Positions 45,026-54,665 are shown, numbered from the stretch's first letter. The stretch is 64,000 nucleotides of DNA from Riemerella anatipestifer (GCF_035666175.1 NZ_CP142016.1:2294001-2358000); one strand, 5' to 3'. Made by a program: numbers and translations. Notes: a model not told the origin generated them from the letters alone.

Positions 45026-45992
45026 TATGAAATGAAAAAAACAAGAGTTGTTTATTAGACTGAAAATAAGTATATTGTTTTTGCTATAAAACGATATAAA
45101 TGAACAACATAGAGCAAATATATGAAAGAATTTTGGAAGTTTTAGGACTTTTTTCAGAAAATCAACTGATTAGTTATCAGAGAAGAACACCTAAAATGAG
45201 CGATTTAGAAGTCATAAGTCTTAATATTACTGCTGAATACTTGAGTATTGATAGCGAATTACAGTTATTTAGAAAATTGCCAAACTCTCTGATAAACAAA
45301 ATTGAAAGAAGTGTTTACAATAAGCGAAAACGAAGACTATCCCTACAAACAGAGCAAATTAGACAGCGTATTTCGATGGAGTTCAATGAGTTTGAAGATA
45401 TTTTTATCGTTGATAGCATGCCAATGAAAGTTTGTGAAAATGCTCGTTCTACTCGTTCAAAAATTTGTAAAGAGCAATCCTATTCTTCACCAACATATGG
45501 TTATTGTGCTTCACAGAAATTATATTTCTATGGCTATAAACTACACGCAGTATGTTCTTTAAATGGTGTGATTAAGAATTTTGATATAAGCCCTGCATCC
45601 GTTCACGACATCCACTATTTAAAAGATATTGGTGAGCAAATGCGAAACTGTACTTTAATTGGAGATAGAGGCTATTTATCAGCAAAAGTTCAAATAGATT
45701 TATTTAACTATGCTAATATTAAATTAGATACACCAATGAGAAGTAATCAGAAAGATTATATTCCTCAATTTTCATTGTACAAGAAAAAGCGAAAACGAAT
45801 TGAGACATTTTTCTCTCAACTTTGCGACCAATTTATGATTAAAAGAAACTATGCTAAAACTTTTGAAGGCTTTAAAACAAGGATAATCAGTAAAATAACC
45901 GCCGCAACGGTTATTCAATATATCAATAAATTTATCTTCCAAAGAAAATTAAATCATCTAAAAATCAGTATTATTTAAAATGCACAACGAGT
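45013..45992 (+). mobile_element. IS982-family insertion sequence (ISRa1-like)
   Basis: 980 bp bounded by inverted repeats: ACCCGTTGTGCATT on the left and, reading inward, ACTCGTTGTGCATT on the right. It is flanked by 7-bp direct repeats AATATTA and contains one complete transposase gene. Ends starting with AC and the transposase type place it in IS982; it looks like ISRa1, the common Riemerella element. It is intact, so it may still be mobile. Confidence 0.93.
45100..45978 (+). CDS. IS982-family transposase
   Basis: 292 residues, full length. The DDE residues can be placed in FIVDSMPMKVCENARSTR (first Asp), LIGDRGYLSAKVQ (second Asp) and KRIETFFSQLCDQF (Glu). The N-terminal region (SDLEVISLNITAEYLSID) is typical of IS982. 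Seen intact within its inverted repeats. Confidence 0.95.
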   Translation: MNNIEQIYERILEVLGLFSENQLISYQRRTPKMSDLEVISLNITAEYLSIDSELQLFRKLPNSLINKIERSVYNKRKRRLSLQTEQIRQRISMEFNEFEDIFIVDSMPMKVCENARSTRSKICKEQSYSSPTYGYCASQKLYFYGYKLHAVCSLNGVIKNFDISPASVHDIHYLKDIGEQMRNCTLIGDRGYLSAKVQIDLFNYANIKLDTPMRSNQKDYIPQFSLYKKKRKRIETFFSQLCDQFMIKRNYAKTFEGFKTRIISKITAATVIQYINKFIFQRKLNHLKISII

Positions 45993-45999
45993 AATATTA
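45993..45999. repeat. Target-site duplication, right of IS982 element
   Basis: AATATTA, matching 45006-45012. Confidence 0.9.
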
Positions 46000-46271
46000 G
46001 GTTTAGAAGTGCAAATTTCTTCATGCTTTTTATTTTTAGATATATGCATTGTTTAAACTGTGCTGTAAATCTGATAATTCTTGGCTCTTTCACGATTTGG
46101 TAAATAAGTTTTTTATAAGTTTTCTAGAGATGTTTTATTTTGATGTTGTTTTAAAGTTGTGTGTCTATGATTTTTGAATACTTATATAAAGGTAAGAGTT
46201 TATTATTTAAGTTTTTTAATCTTTCAGGATATAAATTTATTTTCGTGTCATATTTAGCCTATCTAGAGAAA

Positions 46272-46985
46272 TTATTTGATTATTGTGACTTTATCTGCTA
46301 TAAAATTATGTATGAAAATTTTATCAAACTTACTTTCAATATCAGAAAAATCTATAAAATCAGTTCTACTAGAAGAAGCCTTTGTTCCAAAATTAGAAAC
46401 AAGTAAAAGCCAGTTTTCAGTGTATTTTTCAGTGTATTTGCAGATATTATTTTCCTTTTTTTTAATAATATCTTTTAGCCAATCCTTATCTATAAAGTCT
46501 ACTTTCCAAGCACCAAAATGTTGCCAGTGATTCATTTCTCTTGTATTATATACTGAAAAATGAGAAATACTTTCTGATACTGACTTATTAATTTTAGATT
46601 GTACTGAAAAATTAAAATTTTTATTATTTAAATAAACAGTTTCAACTAGATTAAAAACTTCGTCAACATATTTTTGTTCTGAACTTTTTCCTCCGTTGAG
46701 CTTTATATTTTTAAAAGTAATTAATACATATAGGTCTGCATTATATTTTTGGTTGAATTTTTTTTGAGCTAGATTGATTATTTTTTCTCTATATGCTTCA
46801 ACTTGCTTAAGTTTAGGATTAATTAACCTTGTATGTTCAATTGAAATTAATTTTTTGTCAATATTCACGATAAAATCTGGTGTTTCAGAATTTTTGATAT
46901 TATAAACTCTAAACTTTAGTTCTTCATTTGATATGAATTTTTCCAACTCATATCTCTCTATTTGTTTCTTATCAATTATTTGCAT
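46272..46985 (-). CDS. Hypothetical protein with possible PD-(D/E)xK nuclease core
   Basis: 237 residues, very A/T-rich. I do not recognise the family. It contains PDFIVNIDKKLISIEHTRL (about 36-54), a P-D, 13-residue, E-x-T pattern within predicted strands that resembles the catalytic core of restriction-like nucleases, though with Thr for Lys. It also has an aromatic/basic C-terminal half with a WQHFGAWKVDFID segment. It lies beside the IS982 insertion in a low-G/C pocket (about 44.5-47 kb), which suggests horizontal acquisition. No partner antitoxin or methyltransferase is next to it. Confidence 0.5.
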   Translation of the reverse strand: MQIIDKKQIERYELEKFISNEELKFRVYNIKNSETPDFIVNIDKKLISIEHTRLINPKLKQVEAYREKIINLAQKKFNQKYNADLYVLITFKNIKLNGGKSSEQKYVDEVFNLVETVYLNNKNFNFSVQSKINKSVSESISHFSVYNTREMNHWQHFGAWKVDFIDKDWLKDIIKKKENNICKYTEKYTENWLLLVSNFGTKASSSRTDFIDFSDIESKFDKIFIHNFIADKVTIIK

Positions 46986-47254
46986 TAGTGTTTTAGAAAA
47001 AAATATACTATTGACAAATATATACTAACTTCAGTAGATTTAAAATAGCAGTAGAATATTTTTTAGAGCTTTACTGCGTGAGGGCGGAGGGCATTGTTGT
47101 AGCTCCTTTTTTTTGGAGGTGAAGAAAGGTTAGGCTTAGCCGCTGGAGAGCTTCGGCTAAAAAAGACCGACTGCCCAAAGACCGACCCATCAGCCTAGGG
47201 AATAGTCTCGGCTTGGGGCACTCCCAAATATTTATAAAACTTATACGCCTAATG
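46986..47254. other. Intergenic spacer with G/C-rich imperfect repeats
   Basis: No gene seen. AGCCG...CGGCT (around 47138-47158) flanked by A/T tracts, and a repeated GACCGACTG/GACCGACCC unit (47164-47190), may form a terminator for the aminotransferase operon, reading leftward. The call is weak. Confidence 0.4.
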
Positions 47255-48436
47255 TTATAATGGTTCTTCGTCTAAGGTCTCTAGTATAATTTGACACCCT
47301 TTCTGTATTTCCTCTTTTGTTAGCGTAAGCGGTGGCGAAATTCTCAGATATTCGTTTCGGTACAGCTGCCAAAATACAATAAGCCCTTTATCCATACATT
47401 TTTTAGCCACTCTGAGGGTATATTCTGGTGAACCTAGATTAACGGCTAACATTAGCCCTTTACCATTGATATTTTTGATTTTTGGGTGTACTAATAGTTG
47501 CCTAAAAAGAGCTTCTTTTTCTTCTACTTCTTCCATTAGCTCACTTTCTAGGACTTCTTTTAAAGTTGCATAACTAGCCGCAGCTATCAGAGGGTTACCT
47601 CCAAAAGTGGTGATATGCCCCAATTTAGGCGAATGAGAAAGGCTTTGCATAATTTCCCTAGAACTCATAAATGCTCCTACTGGAACGCCTCCGCCCATAC
47701 CTTTGCCCATCACTAGAATGTCTGGCACGATGCCAAAATGTTCAAATGCGAACAGTTTGCCTGTTCGTCCAAAACCTGGCTGTATTTCGTCTAGTATGAG
47801 TAAAGCACCTACCTCTTCGCATCTTTTTTTTAGTTGGATAAGATAGTTTGGACTAGGCACTAGAAAACCTGCCGCTCCTTGTATGGTTTCTACAATAACG
47901 CCTGCGGTTTTTTCTGTGATTTGGTCTAAATCTGTCTCATTATTAAACTCTATGAACGAAACCATAGGCAACAATGGACGAAATTCTCTTTTATGCACCT
48001 CATTACCAGAAACACTCAATGCTCCATGGGTATTACCGTGATAAGAATTTTTGAAAGCTACGATTTCCTCTCTCCCTGTGTATCTTTTAGCGAGTTTCAA
48101 TGCTCCGTCTATGGCTTCGGCTCCGCTATTAACCAAATAGGTTACCTCCAATGGTGCAGGAGTAGCCTCTGCTAGTAGTTTACATAATGCCACAGGTTTC
48201 TCTTGTGCATACTCTCCATAGACCATTATATGAAGGTATTTATCTGCCTGTTCCTTAATTGCATTGATGATTTTTGGGTGCGAATGTCCCAAAGTATTGG
48301 CAGATACTCCTGCTACAAAGTCTAGATAGGCTTTGCCATCTTTTCCGTAAATATAGTTTCCTTCTGCTCTTTCGGCTTCAAAACCTGAGGCAAAAGGTGT
48401 GGTTTGAGCTTGATACTTAAAGAAATCTTGTTGCAT
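47255..48436 (-). CDS. Class III PLP-dependent aminotransferase
   Basis: 393 residues, the acetylornithine/4-aminobutyrate aminotransferase family. The PLP lysine is in VMGKGMGGGVPVGAFM (about residue 245). DEIQPGFGRTG and the N-terminal GKAYLDFVAGVSANTLGHSHP are conserved. Substrate choice (acetylornithine, ornithine, GABA) cannot be told; no arginine genes are nearby. It follows the ostA-like gene by 28 bp and is the last gene of the kup-fur-ostA-aminotransferase run. Confidence 0.9.
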   Translation of the reverse strand: MQQDFFKYQAQTTPFASGFEAERAEGNYIYGKDGKAYLDFVAGVSANTLGHSHPKIINAIKEQADKYLHIMVYGEYAQEKPVALCKLLAEATPAPLEVTYLVNSGAEAIDGALKLAKRYTGREEIVAFKNSYHGNTHGALSVSGNEVHKREFRPLLPMVSFIEFNNETDLDQITEKTAGVIVETIQGAAGFLVPSPNYLIQLKKRCEEVGALLILDEIQPGFGRTGKLFAFEHFGIVPDILVMGKGMGGGVPVGAFMSSREIMQSLSHSPKLGHITTFGGNPLIAAASYATLKEVLESELMEEVEEKEALFRQLLVHPKIKNINGKGLMLAVNLGSPEYTLRVAKKCMDKGLIVFWQLYRNEYLRISPPLTLTKEEIQKGCQIILETLDEEPL

Positions 48437-48464
48437 GGTCTAATGAGAGGTTAAAAAGTGAATA

Positions 48465-50216
48465 TTAGTTTCGTTTTTTTCTTTTGGGTTCGTTTTTCCT
48501 TTTTGCTTCTTCTTGCTTTTGTTTCAGCTCTTGAGCTTTTTGGTAAAGGCTGTCATCAGAAATATACTCTGTTTCAGGATAGTCAGGCGTGTCTAGGAAA
48601 ATGTCTTTCCAATGTTTCAGTCGGTCTTTGGTATTCCAATTGAAATCTGGAAAAAATCGTTTTTCTTTGTTTACCATACTCATCGGATACACATCGGTAT
48701 TCGCACCAATATTACACGAGATGATTTGCACCTTTTTTTCTTCAAACAAAGCTTCTATCGCTCCACAAGTAGAAAACGAGATGCCAATACGGTCAACTTG
48801 TTTTGTTTTTTCGTCTTGAGAATCAGCATAGGTAATGGCTTGTGCATTGCCCACCACTTTGGTAAGTTTAAGTTCTCCATCTACAAAAAACGCTGTCATA
48901 AAATTACCCTTCACTTGGTTGAACTCATCTTTGTTATTGAGCGAATCGGCTTTGCTAATTGCAAAAGCATTTCCTATTACTTTGATGGAATCTAATTCTT
49001 CCTTTTGGGTATTCATATACACCTCTATTTTATCTCCTGAGATTTGTTTTTGTCCTGTCCAAAATATCGGTTTTCCCATGAGGTGTAAAATACCATCAGT
49101 TTCATTGAAACTTAGAGAATCGGCTCTACCTTGGAAATTAGATTTAAAAATTCTAGCTTTATGAAAAGCTCTAAGGTAACTCTTTTTTACTCCTGTGCTA
49201 TCTGGTTTTTGGAAGGCTAATATTTTTTCTGCTCCAAAGTAGATAGAGTCTTCTTTCATTATCTTTACAGCATAAGGTTTTTCTGTTACCATAGCTGAAT
49301 CTTTGAACTCATAGATTTCGCCATAACCTCCTTTGATAAATCGGTTCTCTTTTGGGTCATCTAAATAGACATTTCCCTTAGCTGTACCGTAGCCTGTATT
49401 TTGGTTATAATACATGGTTTCTCCCGTGAGGACTTTCCCATTGTAATGTATTCTAGAGTTTTTATTGAGATACACCTCTTTGGAAGTCATAAGGTAACGC
49501 CCCTTTTCTGTATAAACATAATTTCTAGGATTTTGTTTATTGATAACTTTTGTTGCTCCTAAAAATTCTGCTATATTAGTTTTTTGATTTTGAATGATTT
49601 TAGAACCTTCTACACGATATTTATCGTTGTCAATACTTACATTACCCGAAACATCTATCGTCTGTGTGTTGATGTTATAGGTGCCCACTTGCGTCCAAAT
49701 AGTATTTTTACCATTATAAATGGTTCCACCCGAATTAAAATAAGCTGTATTGGGTAAACGGTCGTAATAAAGTGTTTCTGTTTTTATGGTTTGCTGAGGG
49801 TCTGTAAGCACCACATTTTTTCTTGCGATACCTCTTTGAGTTTTACTATCGTATTCCATTTCTTGGGAAGTAATGCGGTTGCCTTCGGCAGTGGTAAGCA
49901 CTACATTACCTATTGCTTTTACAAAGTTGTCATTCTGGTAAAATACAACCTTATCTGCCTTTAAAACTGAGCCTTGATGTTGAAACTCTACATTACCAAT
50001 AAATACAGGATTACCTTCATATAAATCAGGACGTCTAACCAAAGAGTCTGAGTGAATATGCTTTAACTTTTCTTCATTTCCTGCAACAGTACCTTTGGTA
50101 TTAGGGTTTGGTTTAAAATACGCATCTTTTACCAATGGTGTTGTAGAGGCTTTCTCTTTCTGCTGAGCCAATGCAGAAAACCCTAAGCACATTAGTACGA
50201 GTATAATTAGCCTCAT
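48465..50216 (-). CDS. OstA/LptA-like periplasmic protein
   Basis: 583 residues. The signal peptide is LIILVLMCLGFSALAQ. Repeated OstA-fold strands follow (YEGNPVFIGNVEFQHQGSVLKADKVVFYQNDNFVKAIGNVVLTT, and similar units to about residue 420), as in LptA and the N-domain of LptD. The C-terminus is highly basic (KRKNEPKRKKRN). It probably takes part in lipopolysaccharide transport across the periplasm. Its ATG overlaps the fur-like stop by one base (TAATG), so translation is likely coupled. Confidence 0.87.
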   Translation of the reverse strand: MRLIILVLMCLGFSALAQQKEKASTTPLVKDAYFKPNPNTKGTVAGNEEKLKHIHSDSLVRRPDLYEGNPVFIGNVEFQHQGSVLKADKVVFYQNDNFVKAIGNVVLTTAEGNRITSQEMEYDSKTQRGIARKNVVLTDPQQTIKTETLYYDRLPNTAYFNSGGTIYNGKNTIWTQVGTYNINTQTIDVSGNVSIDNDKYRVEGSKIIQNQKTNIAEFLGATKVINKQNPRNYVYTEKGRYLMTSKEVYLNKNSRIHYNGKVLTGETMYYNQNTGYGTAKGNVYLDDPKENRFIKGGYGEIYEFKDSAMVTEKPYAVKIMKEDSIYFGAEKILAFQKPDSTGVKKSYLRAFHKARIFKSNFQGRADSLSFNETDGILHLMGKPIFWTGQKQISGDKIEVYMNTQKEELDSIKVIGNAFAISKADSLNNKDEFNQVKGNFMTAFFVDGELKLTKVVGNAQAITYADSQDEKTKQVDRIGISFSTCGAIEALFEEKKVQIISCNIGANTDVYPMSMVNKEKRFFPDFNWNTKDRLKHWKDIFLDTPDYPETEYISDDSLYQKAQELKQKQEEAKRKNEPKRKKRN

Positions 50217-50683
50217 TATGCTTTTTTATGACCGTAGAAATAAAGCGAATGATTTTCTATTTTCACGCCAAATATTTCTTCTATAGAATCTTTAATTCCT
50301 TGGATACGAGGGTCACAAAATTCTATAATTTCTGCAATTTCTTTGCTACCTTCTTTTTTATAGATTACCAAATGGTCGTGCTGTTTATCAAAGAAAGATT
50401 TTTCATAAGAAGCCGAAGTCATAGATTTTTCACCAAACTGGTGCTTACGAATAAGTCCTGCATCTAGAAAAATTTCTATACTATTGTAGATGGTGGCTTT
50501 ACTCACATGATACTTCTTATTAAGCATAATGAGGTAGAGGTCATCTACATTAAAGTGTTCATCAAGTTTATAGATTTCCTCTAATATAGTGTATCGCTCA
50601 GGCGTGTTTCTAAATCCGTTTTCTTGTAAATACTGTTTTAGAGCGTCTTTTATTATTTCTATATCTTTCTCTTGATGTTCCAT
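50216..50683 (-). CDS. Fur-family transcriptional regulator
   Basis: 155 residues. A winged-helix domain (ENGFRNTPERYTILEEIYKL, VSKATIYNSIEIFLDAGLI) is followed by the Fur dimerisation domain with KQHDHLVIYKKEG and EFCDPRIQGIKD. The CxxC structural-zinc pair of classical Fur after the HDH motif is absent. This leaves Fur, PerR or Zur type open. It lies between kup and ostA, starting 26 bp after kup. A role in metal- or peroxide-responsive control is expected. Confidence 0.88.
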   Translation of the reverse strand: MEHQEKDIEIIKDALKQYLQENGFRNTPERYTILEEIYKLDEHFNVDDLYLIMLNKKYHVSKATIYNSIEIFLDAGLIRKHQFGEKSMTSASYEKSFFDKQHDHLVIYKKEGSKEIAEIIEFCDPRIQGIKDSIEEIFGVKIENHSLYFYGHKKA

Positions 50684-50709
50684 TAGGTACTATTATTTTC
50701 TAGATTTAT

Positions 50710-52684
50710 TTAGTTACTTGTTTTAAAATTATCCATTTGTATACGCTTGTCTCCAGCTGCTGAATACAAAAGTGGAGCAGATTCTACCACCACATTATGA
50801 GTGGCAAGCCCAAAGGCTTTAAAATCATTGCTACCTAATTTTTTTACAAAGTTATAAATATTCATCGTAATTTTTTCCTTTATGGTGAAAAGATTGTCAT
50901 TTATATAGACATTATCTATAATCACATACTTCATATCTGGAGGAATATTATGGCTCCTAAGCGATGGATAGTTACTCTTATCAGAGATAATCTCAGAGTT
51001 CATCATATCTTCCAATACGTCTTGGAAATAATCGTTAATTCTTCTATCTATTTTAAACCCTAACAAGAAATTGATTTTATAAATCGTACCAGGTAACACT
51101 TCATCTATTTCATATTTGAAAGTATAAGGGTTTTCTTGATTGATGATGTTCAGTATAAAATAATGATCAGCTCTCTTAGGTTGGGCTCTAATTATAGAAT
51201 AAATAATCTTAGACTCTATTTCATCTTCCCTTTTAGCACGGCTGAAGAAGGCTAGGTTGGTAGCATATTTAGGCACACTATCGTCTAGTTTTAAATCTCT
51301 AATCGTAGAAATATAATTCTCTAGTTTTACAAATTTTATAAATCTGTTTTTTATCATTCTACCATTATACCAAGCATACATACAAATGCCTATAAAACCA
51401 GCAAGAACTACCGTAATCCAACCGCCTTCGTGAAATTTTATCACATTAGCACTGAAAAAGCCTAGTTCTATTGTACCATAAATACCTAAAAATAAAAAAA
51501 TCAATAACTTATTAACTCGTTTTTTGATAAGGAAGAAAGATAGTAGCAAGCATAGTTACCGTGATAGAAAGTCCGTAAGCGGCTTCCATTTTTTCGGATT
51601 CTTTGAAGTAAAGCACCACTACTATACACATAAGGAGAAGTCCCCAATTAATTTTAGGAATATACATTTGTCCTTTAACACCAGAAGGGTAATCTATTTT
51701 ATGGATAGGCCAAAAGTTAAGCGACATTGCCTCTGAAAATATCGTAAAAGAACCTGTAATAAGGGCTTGACTAGCAATAATAGCTGCTAAAGTAGCCAGT
51801 ATTACTGAAGGTAAAACAAACCAATCAGGCATTATTCCAAAGAAAGGGTTGAGACTGCCAAGAGTTTCGTGATTATATTTTAATATCCAAGCTCCCTGAC
51901 CTAAATAGTTGAGAATAAGCATTATTTTAACAAATACCCAGCTCACTCTAATATTTTTAGCGCCACAATGTCCCAAATCAGAGTAAAGAGCTTCTGCTCC
52001 TGTAGTACAAAGGAATACCGCTCCCATGATAATAATGGCACTAGGCGAATGTGTTATAAGTTTATAAGCATAGTAAGGATTAAAGGCTTTTAAAACTTCT
52101 AAGTCTTCCGTTAAACGAAAAAAACCAAAGCCTCCTAGTGCTAAAAACCAAAGTACCATTACAGGTCCAAAAAATTTACCTATAAACGAAGTTCCAAATT
52201 GTTGCACAAAGAAGATTGCTACTAATATCCCCAATGTAATGGGAACTACTGGAGTCTCAGGATTGTAAATTTTCAACCCCTCAATAGCAGACATTACTGT
52301 AAGTGATGGTGTTATTACTCCGTCTGCAATCAGTGCAGAAGCACCCAGTATTGCAATTAGGTATAGCCACCCTTTTTTTAGATTTTTGACTAGTGAAAAT
52401 AATGCTAAAATACCACCTTCTCCTTTATTATCTGCCCTTAAAGAAACGAGTACATATTTTATAGTGGTTTGAATTGTAAGCGTCCAAATGATACAAGAAA
52501 GAGCCCCTTCTATATATTCATCAAAAGGAATAGAAGCATCTTTTCTAGCATTAACAATGGCTTTCATTACATAGAGAGGAGAAGTACCTATGTCTCCGAA
52601 AACAATACCTAAAGAGACTAATACTCCAATGATTGAGAGCTTTTTTGTGTCAAAATGAGAATGCTCTCCGTTAAGTGTAGACAT
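50710..52684 (-). pseudogene. kup: kup potassium transporter, frameshifted
   Basis: Two overlapping frames on the minus strand together make one Kup/HAK potassium uptake protein. The first (52684 to 51512) holds the N-terminal membrane segments (GIVFGDIGTSPLYVMKAI, GASALIADGVITPSLTV). The second (to 50710) holds the last segments and the cytoplasmic C-terminus. The reading changes near 51536-51538, where TTT on the minus strand would read through as ...ATIFFLIKKRV if one T were removed. The span is 1,975 nt; minus one base it gives 657 residues, a normal Kup length. Either a real loss-of-function mutation or a sequence error. Confidence 0.87.
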
Positions 52685-52709
52685 TTAATCTTTGAATTAA
52701 AAATAAGAG

Positions 52710-52717
52710 CAAAATTA
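52710..52717 (-). promoter_or_regulatory. -7 promoter element for the kup operon
   Basis: Reads TAATTTTG on the minus strand, 25 bp upstream of the kup ATG. Confidence 0.45.
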
Positions 52718-52803
52718 AATCAAATTTCGATATAGCTAAAGAAATTTTTGAACTTTCTTTTACAACTAGAAAAGATGAATGGTTTATGAAGTATAACAAA
52801 AAT

Positions 52804-52828
52804 ACCCCATATTGTTAAAATATAGGGT
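52804..52828 (-). terminator. Terminator after the DUF6341-like gene
   Basis: ACCCCATATT pairs with AATATAGGGT (one G-T pair) around GTTAA, followed on the minus strand by a T-rich run. Confidence 0.7.
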
Positions 52829-52853
52829 TTTGTTATATTCTTATAATGAAGGA

Positions 52854-53087
52854 TTAACCTTCTTTTTTATAAATATTGGTATCGTAGTAAGGGAACTTAC
52901 CTTCCGTAGGTGAATGGTATTCCTTATCCTTATCTCCTCCTAAAGTAACTACTAATGTATAGCACCAGTAGATGAAGAACCCACAACCTAGTAAAAATAA
53001 AACCCAGTTTAAAACATTACCAGCAGCATCATAGAATCCAAAAGACCATTTAAATAAATCGCTTAAAAATAACCAGAAAGAAGTCAT
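52854..53087 (-). CDS. Small membrane protein, DUF6341 type
   Basis: 77 residues. A central hydrophobic segment (VLNWVLFLLGCGFFIYWCYTLVVTL) is flanked by an amphipathic N-terminus and a short tail ending in YYDTNIYKKEG. The same small protein is found next to DUF6427 genes across Flavobacteria. No function is known. It is divergent from the DUF6427 gene and shares a palindromic promoter with it. Confidence 0.75.
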   Translation of the reverse strand: MTSFWLFLSDLFKWSFGFYDAAGNVLNWVLFLLGCGFFIYWCYTLVVTLGGDKDKEYHSPTEGKFPYYDTNIYKKEG

Positions 53088-53105
53088 TGTTTTTCTTTTT
53101 TAAAT

Positions 53106-53123
53106 TAACTTTGCACAAAGTTA
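53106..53123. promoter_or_regulatory. Palindromic divergent promoter (two face-to-face -7 elements)
   Basis: TAACTTTG (53106-53113, plus) and its exact complement CAAAGTTA (53116-53123, hence TAACTTTG on minus) are separated by two bases. Each is a perfect TAnnTTTG for one of the divergent genes at 53130 (+) and 53087 (-). On the minus side, CAAA at 53146-53149 gives a -33 TTTG with a 22-bp spacer. Confidence 0.65.
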
Positions 53124-53129
53124 TAAAAA

Positions 53130-54050
53130 ATGTTCAGATTACTCTCAAATGAAATTAAAATTTTTTCTATTCCTATCTATATAGGTGTTTTGTTTCTTAT
53201 GGTAATCGGTTTTAATGCTTTAAATATCAATACGGTAGAGGTTTTTTCTGGATTGTTTAGCTTCACAGGTATTGCTTTAGGGTATTTTTTATTCAATAAG
53301 ATAGGTCTTAATTATAACAGGCATGTGCCGTTTTTTATCTATACCTTTATTGTATTTGCTTTCTATGAAGGTAATTTAGATATTGGGATAGCCTTTAACC
53401 TTTTTACTAATGCATTTGTATTGCTTATTTTGACCACTGGAGAGGAAGTTTTTAAGAAAAATTACTATCTGATTGTGGGAGCATTACTAGCTTTAGGATA
53501 TTTATTTTTACCTACAGTGTGGGCATTTACCATTTTTGTAATTATCCATTTAATAGCAACTTCAGATAAAATAGGGCTCAATATATTTAGGCTAGTTTTT
53601 GGTTTTATGCTAGTATTATTGTCTTACTTTGGGGTGATGTATCTCCTTGGGAGCAATTCATTTAATTCAGCTTACCTGCCTTTAATTTCTCCTCGATTTC
53701 AAGAGAATTACTATCCGTTGTATTTTCTGTTACCTGTTTTGCTGATGGTGTTTTACGCCGTTGCTAATCATTTTATTCATTTTAATAAGAAAAGCCCTAT
53801 TAGTAGGTTTAAATACACCTTTATATTGCTATACACACTCACTCAATCTATAACAATATTTTTATATATGGGTACAGTGTATGAGTATCTGTTATTCATA
53901 GCCTTACCAGTAAGTATCATCGTAAGTAGAGCACTAAGATTTATGCCTAAATATTGGATGCAAGAGCTAGGGCTTTGGGTGGTAGTTTTGAGTTTAGTTT
54001 TGTTTAAAATAGGAACTTTTTTAGATATTAAAGAAATAATAAATTTATGA
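53130..54050 (+). CDS. DUF6427 family integral membrane protein
   Basis: 306 residues with about eight to ten hydrophobic segments and short loops, starting MFRLLSNEIKIFSIPIYIGVLFLMVIGF. It belongs to the flavobacterial DUF6427 family, with no known activity. Its stop overlaps the start of the DUF3109 gene by four bases (ATGA), so the two are translationally coupled. Confidence 0.78.
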   Translation: MFRLLSNEIKIFSIPIYIGVLFLMVIGFNALNINTVEVFSGLFSFTGIALGYFLFNKIGLNYNRHVPFFIYTFIVFAFYEGNLDIGIAFNLFTNAFVLLILTTGEEVFKKNYYLIVGALLALGYLFLPTVWAFTIFVIIHLIATSDKIGLNIFRLVFGFMLVLLSYFGVMYLLGSNSFNSAYLPLISPRFQENYYPLYFLLPVLLMVFYAVANHFIHFNKKSPISRFKYTFILLYTLTQSITIFLYMGTVYEYLLFIALPVSIIVSRALRFMPKYWMQELGLWVVVLSLVLFKIGTFLDIKEIINL

Positions 54051-54634
54051 TTCAGATAGAAGATAAACTAATTTCGGAGGATTTGTTCTCGGAGGAATTT
54101 GTATGCAACCTTAACAAGTGTAAGGGGGCTTGTTGTATAGAGGGAGATGCTGGGGCTCCACTAGAGCAGCCGGAAGTAAAGATATTAGAGGATATTTATC
54201 CTAAAATTAAAAGCTATCTTCGTCCAGAAGGAATTAAAGCCATAGAAGAGCAAGGAACTTCTGTAGAAGATTTTGAGGGCGATTTGGTAACACCACTGAT
54301 TGATAATAGAGATTGTGCTTATGTTATTTTTGATGAAAATGGCATTACCAAATGTGGTATAGAGAAGGCTTATGAAGAAGGAGCTATCGATTGGCAAAAA
54401 CCAATCTCCTGCCACTTGTACCCTATTAGAATTACAGAATACTCTACTTTTACAGCGTTTAACTATCATGAGTGGAAGATATGCAGCGATGCCTGTGCTT
54501 TAGGAAAAGAACTTAAAGTACCTGTGTATAAGTTTCTAAAAACACCTTTAATCAGAAAGTATGGAGAAGGTTTTTACCAAACATTAACGGAAGCTGCGGA
54601 AGAATACGAACGAGCTTTTGGTAATCGTGAGTAG
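54047..54634 (+). CDS. DUF3109 family cysteine-rich protein
   Basis: 195 residues with eight cysteines in a conserved arrangement: CNLNKCKGACC near the N-terminus, NRDCAYVIF, KCGIEKAYEEG, SCHLYPIRI and WKICSDACALG. The pattern suggests a metal or Fe-S cluster site, as in YkgJ-like families. No function is established. It is coupled to DUF6427 by a four-base overlap. Confidence 0.85.
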   Translation: MIQIEDKLISEDLFSEEFVCNLNKCKGACCIEGDAGAPLEQPEVKILEDIYPKIKSYLRPEGIKAIEEQGTSVEDFEGDLVTPLIDNRDCAYVIFDENGITKCGIEKAYEEGAIDWQKPISCHLYPIRITEYSTFTAFNYHEWKICSDACALGKELKVPVYKFLKTPLIRKYGEGFYQTLTEAAEEYERAFGNRE

Positions 54635-54665
54635 TAGAAACTTGGCTTCTTTGAAGAATATGGCT

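Noticed and set aside
46161..46406. 81-residue ORF on the plus strand
   Set aside because: A/T-rich, low-complexity composition, and its 3' half overlaps the better-supported 237-residue gene on the other strand.
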